The position numbers and the translations under genes are program-made. A stretch of 5,084 nt of DNA from Pseudomonadota bacterium (GTDB lineage: Bacteria > Pseudomonadota > Gammaproteobacteria > Burkholderiales > Burkholderiaceae_B): contig JAEYVD010000684.1 in the NCBI GenBank assembly GCA_023432075.1, positions 1 through 5,084 of the forward strand, written 5' to 3'. This document shows positions 1-4,817 of the stretch, piece by piece; position 1 is the first letter of the stretch, and each line of letters begins with the position of its first letter. The notes under the pieces are model-generated. The model did not search any database. It was not told where the DNA came from and saw nothing but the letters and a program-made list of their open reading frames with translations.

Positions 1-570
1 GTGATTGCCGACCTGCATCTGGGCAAGAGCCATGTGTTTCGCCAGGCGGGCATCGCCGTGCCGCGCGGCGCGACGATGGATGACTTGAATCGCTTGTCGG
101 CGCTGATCGCGGCGACGCAGGCAACCGAGCTGCTGATCGTGGGCGACGTGCTGCACGGCCCTGCCGCGCAGGCTGCCTGGCGCGATGCGTGGATCGCCTG
201 GCGCGAGGCACATCCGGGCGTGGACGTGGCGGTGCTGGCCGGCAACCACGACCGGGCCCTGGACGCGCCGGCGCTGGGCATGCGCCAGCTTGGGCAGGCG
301 TGGGCCGACGGCCCATTTCTCTTCCGGCATCTGCCAACGCCGGACACGCAGGGCCGGCACGTCATTGCCGGCCACGTGCATCCGAAGACGCGCGTGCCGG
401 GCGTGCCGCGCAGCTGGCCGGCCTTCTGGCTGCGCCCCGGCATCACCGTGCTGCCGGCGTTTTCCGACTTCACGGGCGGACATCCGGTACAGGGCGGGCG
501 GGGCGCAGCGCTGGTTGCGTGCGTGGAGGGCGACGCGCTGCCGCTCGGGTGGTCGCCACCCCCGCTGTGA
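1..570 (+). CDS. pdeM: Ligase-associated DNA damage response endonuclease PdeM (metallophosphoesterase), 5'-partial
   Basis: This is a calcineurin-like metallophosphoesterase of the PdeM type, a family usually encoded beside an ATP-dependent DNA ligase, an Lhr-like DEXH helicase and a ligase-associated exonuclease in a predicted DNA-repair cluster. All metal-binding motifs are visible in the 189 readable residues: DLH at 4-6, GDVLH at 48-52, GNHD at 81-84 and GHVH at 124-127, so the active site looks intact. Family members normally have about 25-30 residues before the DLHLGK motif, whereas here DLHLGK starts at residue 4. The GTG at position 1 is therefore most likely an internal valine, and the true start lies before the window. 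The helicase and ligase partners, if present, would also be upstream. The C-terminus looks complete (TGA at 568-570). The substrate is not shown by the sequence. The family call is firm; the repair role rests on family knowledge only. Confidence 0.87.
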   Translation: MIADLHLGKSHVFRQAGIAVPRGATMDDLNRLSALIAATQATELLIVGDVLHGPAAQAAWRDAWIAWREAHPGVDVAVLAGNHDRALDAPALGMRQLGQAWADGPFLFRHLPTPDTQGRHVIAGHVHPKTRVPGVPRSWPAFWLRPGITVLPAFSDFTGGHPVQGGRGAALVACVEGDALPLGWSPPPL

Positions 571-629
571 CGGGCACGACGTTTGCTGAATAGGGCGCAT
601 CTTCTTGCGCACCTCGTGCCCCAATCTTC

Positions 630-1673
630 ATGACAGACCACCGCGGCTTTGCCGCCCCGCCGTCCTGCCTGCCCGCCCTCGAAGCGGCGCTTTCGGACGC
701 CCGTGCGCCGCTGGATCCCGGCCGCTGGCTGCGGATCCTTGTCGACCAGGGATTGGACCAACTGCCGCTGCCCGCTTCGGGCCGCACGCGGGAACGGTGG
801 CAGGCGCTGGCCCGCGTGGCGGCAGCGGACCTCAGCCTGGCCAAGCTGTTCGAGGGCCATACCGATGCGCTCGCCATCCTGGCGGAGTTGCAGGCGGCGC
901 CCGCGCCCTCGATGGCGAATAGCCGCTGGGCCGTGTGGTGCGCCGAACCGCCGGATCACCGTGTCCAGATTACGCCGCGCGCCGACGGTTCGGCAGTGCT
1001 GCACGGCGCAAAGGCATGGTGTTCCGGCGCGGCATCCGTGACACACGCGCTCGTCAGCGGCTGGAACCCGGCGGGGGAACCCTGTCTGGTGGCGGTGGCA
1101 ATGGATCAGGATGGCGTCAAGGTGACGGACGCCGGCTGGCACGCCGTGGGCATGCGCGCGTCGGCTAGCGTCGACGTGGTCTTTAACCACGCGTCGTGCA
1201 TGCGGGTAGGCAAGCCCGGCGACTACGTGCGCCGCCCCGGCTTCCTGCATGGCGGCGCCGGAGTCGCGGCGTGCTGGTATGGCGGGCTGGTGCACGTTGC
1301 GCAGGCGTTGCGCGCCGCGTTGCCCGTTACGTCCGCCGACCCGCATCGCCTTGCGCACCTGGGCGCCATCGACGTCGCCCTGACGCAGGCGCGGGCGGTG
1401 CTGCGCGAGACCGCTGCAGAGATCGATGCGCATCCGCGCCAGCCGTGCGCGTTGGCTTGCGCGCGGGCCCGCTTGGCCGTGGAGGCGGCGGCGGCCGTGG
1501 TCGTGGAACGGGCGGCGCGCGCGCTGGGCGCCGGGCCCCTGTGCCGCGACGCCGGCTTTGCGCAGGTGATGGCCGATCTGCCCGTCTTCATCCGGCAGAG
1601 CCATGCGGAACGCGATCAGGCGGCGCACGGACAAGCGCTGCTCAACGTCGAGGGGGAGCCATGGGCGCTGTAG
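630..1673 (+). CDS. Acyl-CoA dehydrogenase-like flavoprotein
   Basis: The 347-residue product has the layout of the acyl-CoA dehydrogenase superfamily: an N-terminal helical part, a central beta domain and a C-terminal helical bundle. Visible hallmarks are LFEGHTDAL (73-81), HGAKAWCSGA (125-134, the equivalent of the GxKxWxS/T-G flavin-site motif), GMRASASVDVVF (174-185, the equivalent of GMRgSgt.DV.F) and DLPVFIRQSHAERD (316-329) near the C-terminus. It is shorter than typical members (about 380-400 residues). I do not see the YEGT-type segment that carries the catalytic glutamate in medium-chain enzymes, so the reaction (dehydrogenase, or a flavin oxidase or monooxygenase of the DszC/HpaH kind) is open. 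The ATG at 630 has no convincing Shine-Dalgarno sequence; an in-frame TTG at 606 is an alternative. It is the first gene of an overlapping three-gene unit with a methyltransferase and a glycosyltransferase, which argues for a role in making a specialised metabolite rather than in beta-oxidation. The superfamily call is good; the substrate is unknown. Confidence 0.82.
   Translation: MTDHRGFAAPPSCLPALEAALSDARAPLDPGRWLRILVDQGLDQLPLPASGRTRERWQALARVAAADLSLAKLFEGHTDALAILAELQAAPAPSMANSRWAVWCAEPPDHRVQITPRADGSAVLHGAKAWCSGAASVTHALVSGWNPAGEPCLVAVAMDQDGVKVTDAGWHAVGMRASASVDVVFNHASCMRVGKPGDYVRRPGFLHGGAGVAACWYGGLVHVAQALRAALPVTSADPHRLAHLGAIDVALTQARAVLRETAAEIDAHPRQPCALACARARLAVEAAAAVVVERAARALGAGPLCRDAGFAQVMADLPVFIRQSHAERDQAAHGQALLNVEGEPWAL
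1651..1658 (+). promoter_or_regulatory. Ribosome binding site of the methyltransferase, inside the preceding gene
   Basis: The purine run AGGGGGAG lies two bases before the ATG at 1661 and inside the last codons of the acyl-CoA-dehydrogenase-like gene. It helps fix the methyltransferase start at 1661, although the reading frame stays open for about 150 codons further upstream. The core spacing is somewhat short. The site and the gene overlap suggest translational coupling. Confidence 0.6.
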
Positions 1674-2263
1674 CGACGGATCACTTCGAACGGCTGTACC
1701 GCGCGGACCCCGACCCGTGGCGCGTGGCAAGCGCGTGGTACGAACGCCGCAAGCGCGGCCTGCTGCTGGCGGCGCTAGGCCGCGAACACTATCGCCATGC
1801 CTTCGAGCCGGGTTGCGGCACGGGGGAGTTGACCCGATGCCTGGCGCTGCGGTGCGCGCAGGTCTGCGCCGTCGACGTTGCTCCCGCGGCGGCCGCGTAT
1901 TGCGGCGATCGCATGGCGCGCGAGGGCCTGGACCACGTCGCGGTGCTGGCGCTGGACCTGCCGCGGCAGTGGCCAGACGTGCCGCCGGACGGCTTTGACC
2001 TCATCGTCCTGTCGGAAGTGGCGTACTACCTGGACGACGCCGCGCTTCGCGCTTTTCTGCATGGCGTGGACGCGTCGCTGGGCGCCGGCGGCGAACTCGT
2101 GGCCTGTCACTGGTGCCCGGACTTCGACGACCGTCTACAGCCCACGGACGCGCTGCATGCTGCGCTCGGCGCGCTGCCCGGCCTGGTGTGCGCGGCGCGG
2201 CACGAAGAGCCCGAGTTCCGCCTGGATGTGTGGCGCAGACAACCCCAAGGAAGCGATTCATGA
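1661..2263 (+). CDS. NodS-like SAM-dependent methyltransferase
   Basis: This is a 200-residue class I methyltransferase. The N-terminus (DHFERLYRADPDPWRVASAW, residues 7-26, then YERRKR) is the distinctive entry sequence of the NodS-like group. Motif I, the SAM-binding glycine loop, is FEPGCGTGELT (48-58). The acidic ribose-binding position is in VDVAP (71-75), and the motif IV-like strand is DLIVLSEVAYYL (113-124). NodS of rhizobia N-methylates the deacetylated amino sugar of Nod-factor precursors; for this protein an N-methyltransferase role on an amino sugar or similar acceptor is only an inference. The start overlaps the end of the preceding gene by 14 nt including its stop, and the stop overlaps the next start as ATGA, so all three genes are probably translated together. 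The reading frame is open far upstream, but that part is an out-of-frame shadow of the preceding gene. No transmembrane segment is seen, so the protein should be cytoplasmic. Confidence 0.88.
   Translation: MGAVATDHFERLYRADPDPWRVASAWYERRKRGLLLAALGREHYRHAFEPGCGTGELTRCLALRCAQVCAVDVAPAAAAYCGDRMAREGLDHVAVLALDLPRQWPDVPPDGFDLIVLSEVAYYLDDAALRAFLHGVDASLGAGGELVACHWCPDFDDRLQPTDALHAALGALPGLVCAARHEEPEFRLDVWRRQPQGSDS
2247..2253 (+). promoter_or_regulatory. Ribosome binding site of the glycosyltransferase
   Basis: The sequence AAGGAAG lies six bases before the ATG at 2260 and inside the end of the methyltransferase gene. It fixes this ATG as the glycosyltransferase start over more upstream starts in the same open frame, the first of which is at 2113. 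Confidence 0.65.
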
Positions 2264-2994
2264 TCGGCGTGTGTATTCCGGCGCACAACGAAGAGCGCCA
2301 TATCGAGGACTGCCTGCGCACCGTCCTGCGCGCCTCGCGCCATGCGCGGCTTGGCGGCGAAGCGGTGCGGATCGCGGTGGTGCTGGATCACTGCGTGGAT
2401 CGGACCGCGGGCATCGTCGCCGGATGGCCGGTGGATCTGCTGACGGTCCACGCGCGCAACGTGGGCGTCGCGCGCGCCGCGGGCGCGCATCATCTGCTGG
2501 ACGCCGGCGCGCGCTGGCTGGCCTTCACCGATGCCGACACGAACGTGTCGCCCGATTGGCTTGCCGATCAACTTTCCCTGAATGCGGAAGTGGTGTGCGG
2601 CACGATATCCGTCGCGGGATGGGACGCGCACGGCGCGTTCGCGCAACGGGCGCGCCATGCGTTCGCCGCGCACTACCAGGATCGGGATGGCCACCGGCAT
2701 GTGCACGGGGCGAACTTGGGCGTCGCGGCGCACGTGTACCGGCGCATCGGCGGCTTTGCGGCGTTGACGTGCAGCGAAGACCAGGCCCTGGTCGACAAGC
2801 TGGAAGCCGGCGGCGCGCACATCGCATGGACCTGCCTGCCGCGCGTGACCACCAGCGCCCGCCCGTACTCGCGCGTCGAAGGTGGATTCGCGACCGCGCT
2901 GCGCAGCGGGTGGGACGCGGCGGGTGGCGAGGGCGCTCAGCGGACCCCGGAGCCGGACGAGGACGCCGGGGCGCCGTTCTGCCACTGCGCGTGA
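2260..2994 (+). CDS. Family 2 glycosyltransferase (GT-A fold)
   Basis: The 244-residue product is a GT2-type glycosyltransferase, which transfers a sugar from a nucleotide-sugar donor. Motifs in order are IPAHNEE (6-12, the nucleotide-binding N-terminus), VLDHCVDRT (41-49, in the place of the usual DDGSxDxT), TDADT (90-94, the DxD metal and donor site), HGANLGV (149-155, before the acceptor region) and SEDQALVDKL (172-181, carrying the ED pair expected for the catalytic base). There are no hydrophobic spans, so it is a soluble enzyme without the membrane anchor of polysaccharide synthases. It is the last gene of the unit, joined to the methyltransferase by ATGA. The C-terminal 25 or so residues are acidic and Gly/Pro-rich and look unstructured, ending in a Cys-His-Cys-Ala tail. 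Donor, acceptor and product cannot be read from the sequence. Confidence 0.88.
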   Translation: MIGVCIPAHNEERHIEDCLRTVLRASRHARLGGEAVRIAVVLDHCVDRTAGIVAGWPVDLLTVHARNVGVARAAGAHHLLDAGARWLAFTDADTNVSPDWLADQLSLNAEVVCGTISVAGWDAHGAFAQRARHAFAAHYQDRDGHRHVHGANLGVAAHVYRRIGGFAALTCSEDQALVDKLEAGGAHIAWTCLPRVTTSARPYSRVEGGFATALRSGWDAAGGEGAQRTPEPDEDAGAPFCHCA

Positions 2995-3057
2995 TACGCA
3001 ATCAAACGGGCCAGCGCGCAACAAAGCGTGCCGCCCGCGCGCCTTCTGCCTGTCACG
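2995..3057. other. Convergent gap between the glycosyltransferase gene and the small minus-strand gene
   Basis: The 63 bases between the two stop codons hold a pair of GCGCGC blocks (3014-3019 and 3037-3042) that could form a six-pair stem with a 17-nt loop. No T-rich tract follows on either strand, so I do not call an intrinsic terminator. Nothing else is recognised. Confidence 0.4.
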
Positions 3058-3288
3058 TCATCGATCAGGCGGCTTGTGGGCCACCGCCACCCCTACCGAC
3101 CCGCACGGCAGGCGGTATTTTCCACCCCCCAGCCACGTCACCGGTTCGCCGGTCGGAAGGGTGCAGACATAGATGGGGACGCCGGATGCTTCTTGGGTTC
3201 TCCTTGCGATCAAACGCCGTTCCACGCGGCAGGTTGAGCGATCGGGGAGTTTTACGATTACATCGGACAGCCTGGATCCTGAAGCCAT
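3058..3288 (-). CDS. Small hypothetical protein, 76 residues
   Basis: I do not recognise the family. The start (ATG at 3288-3286) is well supported by an AGGAG seven bases upstream on the minus strand. The product is soluble, with no signal peptide or membrane helix. It has a basic region around residues 21-30 (RVERRLIARR) and a C-terminal half that reads like a small beta-rich fold: VPIYVCTLPTGEPVTWLGGG (37-56) followed by KYRLPCG. There are three cysteines (20, 42, 62). Codon use is looser than in the neighbours: I count 26 of 76 codons ending in A or T, including AGG-AGA for the tandem arginines 29-30, whereas neighbours end almost always in G or C. This may mark a recently acquired or weakly expressed gene. 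It is convergent with the glycosyltransferase gene and divergent from the BON-protein gene. The gene is probably real, given its ribosome binding site and coherent protein; function unknown. Confidence 0.62.
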   Translation of the reverse strand: MASGSRLSDVIVKLPDRSTCRVERRLIARRTQEASGVPIYVCTLPTGEPVTWLGGGKYRLPCGSVGVAVAHKPPDR

Positions 3289-3295
3289 ATTTCAT

Positions 3296-3300
3296 CTCCT
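3296..3300 (-). promoter_or_regulatory. Ribosome binding site of the small minus-strand gene
   Basis: AGGAG on the minus strand sits seven bases before the ATG at 3288, an optimal spacing. An out-of-frame ATG overlaps the spacer at 3295-3293 but sits directly against the AGGAG, so it is poorly placed. This site is the main evidence that the small gene is translated. Confidence 0.65.
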
Positions 3301-3324
3301 GAGTGTCGTGTGTCGTGTTGCCGG

Positions 3325-3363
3325 ATGCGGTTGTTGGGCCTTGCCACGGCGTTCTGACCGCAT
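3325..3363. repeat. Inverted repeat ATGCGGT / ACCGCAT
   Basis: Perfect 7-bp arms at 3325-3331 and 3357-3363 are separated by 25 nt; as RNA, two further wobble pairs can be added on the inner side. The repeat lies in the divergent intergenic region, 36 nt or more upstream of the small minus-strand gene. It could be a regulator site or an RNA stem, or chance in GC-rich DNA. Confidence 0.35.
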
Positions 3364-3548
3364 GACCCATTCTTAGCACCGCAGCCGTCTTTGGCCTATC
3401 GGCCATACAGCGTGGACCTCGTGCGCTCCGGCTCGGCGCGTCCGCCCGGCACAGCACTTGCTGCCCTGACAAGGCGGGCAGGCCAGGGCGAGCGATTTCC
3501 CCCTGAACCCGGCCTGCTTGATGTGCAACTTGCAACGGGAGAGACGAT

Positions 3549-4295
3549 ATGAGCAGAGACCCGAGGAACACGCCGGCATTTCGCGGCGAGCGGGAACCGT
3601 GGCAGGATCCCGCGCCTTCGTTCGGCTACCAGAGCGAAGGCACACGCCAGGGCGGCGCGCGCGAGACGCGACAGCCGGTACGCAGCCGCAGCGCGGATCC
3701 TGGCCAGAGCAGCTACGGCGGATTCTCGAACGAAGATCCCTCGTTCCAGCGTCAACAGGTGTATGAGGGGCAGGAGCGCGGGCGTGGCGGCGATGACCGC
3801 CACCATGACGCGCGAGACCGATATGGCGATCAGCGCCGCGGCGCGGGCGGCCAGGGCCGCTATCAGGGCGGTCGGGACCGCGCGTACGGGCGCGATCAGT
3901 CCTACGACGGCCCCACGTCCTTTGGCGACGACGAAGGCGGCTATTACGGCGACCGTCCGGCCTGGCGCGAGGAATCCATGTCGTTCGAAACCGCCGAGCG
4001 CGGCGGCTACAACCGGGGCCCGACGGCGTGGCGCGACCGCGCATCGCGCAGGACCGATCCCAAGGGCTACATCCGTTCGGACGACCGGATCCGCGAGAAC
4101 GTCTGCGAGGCGCTGGCCCATAGCGGCCTGGACGTGAGCGATGTGTCGGTCTCGGTCACCGATGGCCGGGTCGTTTTGGAGGGCACCGTCCCCAATCGCC
4201 GCATCAAGCATCACATCGAAGATTGCACCGTGGAGTGCGCCGGCGTCAACGACGTCGAAAACCGGATCCGCGTCAATGAAAGGAGCAAACCATGA
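3549..4295 (+). CDS. BON-domain protein with a long low-complexity N-terminus
   Basis: The 248-residue product has two parts. Residues 1 to about 165 are low complexity, rich in Gly, Arg, Asp, Gln and Tyr, with RGG-like pieces (RGRGGDD at 78-83 and surroundings, RRGAGGQGR at 96-104) and no hydrophobic core, so this part should be disordered. Residues about 171-243 form a single BON domain, led in by PKGYIRSDDRIRENV (171-185) and containing the typical VTDGRVVLEGTV (203-214) and a V-EN-I-RV ending. The lead-in matches what I recall of soluble stress-related BON proteins that carry a SWFGD motif; here only a similar TSFGDDE (123-129) is seen. There is no signal peptide, unlike periplasmic OsmY. 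The start at 3549 has GGAG (3538-3541) seven bases upstream. The stop overlaps the next start as ATGA. BON domains are thought to bind membranes or other ligands; a stress or envelope-protective role is inferred, not shown. Confidence 0.85.
   Translation: MSRDPRNTPAFRGEREPWQDPAPSFGYQSEGTRQGGARETRQPVRSRSADPGQSSYGGFSNEDPSFQRQQVYEGQERGRGGDDRHHDARDRYGDQRRGAGGQGRYQGGRDRAYGRDQSYDGPTSFGDDEGGYYGDRPAWREESMSFETAERGGYNRGPTAWRDRASRRTDPKGYIRSDDRIRENVCEALAHSGLDVSDVSVSVTDGRVVLEGTVPNRRIKHHIEDCTVECAGVNDVENRIRVNERSKP
4281..4285 (+). promoter_or_regulatory. Ribosome binding site of the hydrophilic small-protein gene
   Basis: AGGAG lies six bases before the ATG at 4292 and inside the last codons of the BON gene. 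It supports translation of this very short gene and its coupling to the BON gene. Confidence 0.65.
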
Positions 4296-4489
4296 CCAAG
4301 CATAAGGACGACAAGCACGACGAGAGCGGCGCGGACCGCACGCAGGACGATACGCCGCGCCAATCGCAGGCAAGCCACGGCGATACACAGAACCGCACCA
4401 AGAAGGCGGGCCACACCACGCAGATCGGGACGGGCCAGGACCAGCAGAGCCAGCGCAATCGCGGGCAGGGCGCCCGGTCCAAGCCTTGA
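4292..4489 (+). CDS. Small, extremely hydrophilic protein (hydrophilin-like)
   Basis: The 65-residue product consists almost entirely of polar and charged residues: I count 10 Gln, 8 Asp and 7 Gly, and the only large aliphatic residues are Met1 and Ile45. It has no Leu, Val, Phe, Tyr, Trp or Cys. It should be intrinsically disordered and cytoplasmic. The glycine content (about 11 percent) with very high hydrophilicity fits the compositional definition of hydrophilins, small proteins linked to desiccation and osmotic protection, but composition does not prove function. The gene starts within the stop codon of the BON-protein gene (ATGA) with a perfect AGGAG six bases before the ATG, so the two are probably translated together. 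I know of no named family for it. An alternative is a generic disordered stress protein without a protective role. Confidence 0.68.
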   Translation: MTKHKDDKHDESGADRTQDDTPRQSQASHGDTQNRTKKAGHTTQIGTGQDQQSQRNRGQGARSKP

Positions 4490-4493
4490 ACCT

Positions 4494-4528
4494 GTCATCG
4501 GCATCGAGCGGGATCCGTCGCCGATGAC
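4494..4528 (+). repeat. Perfect 9-bp inverted repeat covering the start codon of the next gene
   Basis: GTCATCGGC (4494-4502) and GCCGATGAC (4520-4528) are perfect reverse complements with a 17-nt loop; a T-G wobble can extend the base. The ATG at 4524-4526 is inside the right arm, and the only ribosome-binding-like stretch (GAGCGGGA, 4506-4513) is in the loop. There is no T tract after the stem, so it is not a typical intrinsic terminator. In mRNA it could hide the start codon. Confidence 0.55.
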
Positions 4529-4763
4529 GCTGGACGCGTTGTGGGACTTCCTGCAGTGGCCGGCCATGGCGGCGTCGCTTGCCGCCGGCTGGCTGGTCGC
4601 CTCGCGCAGCCCTGCCCACCGCACGGCCGGATTCTGGGTATTCCTTGCCAGCAACGTCTTGTGGGTGGCCTGGGGCCTGCACGACGACGCCTGGGCGCTT
4701 ATTGCGCTGCAACTAGGATTGGCCGTGCTCAACGTGCGCGGCGTCCTGAAGAACGATTCGTAA
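4524..4763 (+). CDS. Small membrane protein with three predicted helices
   Basis: The 79-residue product has three hydrophobic spans: about 8-26 (after FLQWPAM), 35-52 (GFWVFLASNVLWVAWGL) and 56-74 (WALIALQLGLAVLN), joined by short loops. A basic segment (SRSPAHR, 28-33) follows helix 1 and a basic tail (RGVLKN) ends the protein, so most of it lies in the inner membrane. The length, three-helix layout and the SNVLWxxWG...N.RG pattern recall the three-helix bundle of the SemiSWEET/PnuC group, but no PQ motif is present and the resemblance is by eye only. The ATG at 4524 is the only ATG or GTG that gives the whole first helix; its ribosome binding site is weak (GGGA about 10 bases upstream). 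The gene follows the hydrophilic small-protein gene by 34 nt on the same strand and may share its transcript. It is probably a real gene of unknown function. Confidence 0.7.
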   Translation: MTLDALWDFLQWPAMAASLAAGWLVASRSPAHRTAGFWVFLASNVLWVAWGLHDDAWALIALQLGLAVLNVRGVLKNDS

Positions 4764-4817
4764 GGCACCCGCGTGAACCTCATACCGTCAGCGTCTTCAG
4801 GCCTCTAGGGTGGCGCA
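4764..4817. other. Convergent gap between the membrane-protein and PepSY genes
   Basis: These 54 bases separate two convergent stop codons. I see no stem followed by a T run on either strand and no other recognisable element. Confidence 0.4.

Larger units (their letters stand above)
3289..3548. other. Divergent intergenic region between the small gene and the BON-protein gene
   Basis: These 260 bases should hold promoters for both divergent genes, but I cannot point to a convincing -35/-10 pair on either strand. The region contains a tandem 7-bp direct repeat GTGTCGT (3303-3309 and 3310-3316), the inverted repeat at 3325-3363, a compact hairpin TGGCC/GGCCA with a 4-nt loop (3392-3405), an inverted repeat GCCCTG/CAGGGC (3463-3468 and 3484-3489), and a direct repeat TGCAAC (3524-3529 and 3531-3536) just before the ribosome binding site of the BON gene. 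No protein-coding reading is convincing here. Confidence 0.5.

Noticed and set aside
595..610. Short hairpin GCGCA/TGCGC between the PdeM and flavoprotein genes
   Set aside because: Only five base pairs and no T tract; not a terminator by sequence and too short to call a regulator site.
1196..1660. Upstream in-frame extension of the methyltransferase frame
   Set aside because: The extra residues are a shadow of the flavoprotein gene in another frame; the NodS-like N-terminus and the purine-rich site support the start at 1661.
2107..3024. A 305-codon minus-strand open frame opposite the glycosyltransferase gene
   Set aside because: The plus strand carries clear GT2 motifs; the antisense product has no domain pattern.
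3173..3376. A 67-codon plus-strand open frame in the middle region
   Set aside because: It overlaps the small minus-strand gene, which has the better ribosome binding site and a more coherent protein.
4494..4528. Reading the 9-bp inverted repeat as an intrinsic terminator
   Set aside because: No T-rich tract follows the stem and the right arm contains the start codon of the next gene on the same strand.
3396..4712. A 438-codon open frame on the minus strand opposite the BON, hydrophilin and membrane-protein genes
   Set aside because: It runs antisense across three well-supported genes, has an Ala/Arg/Val-rich composition typical of GC-rich antisense frames, and shows no recognisable domain.
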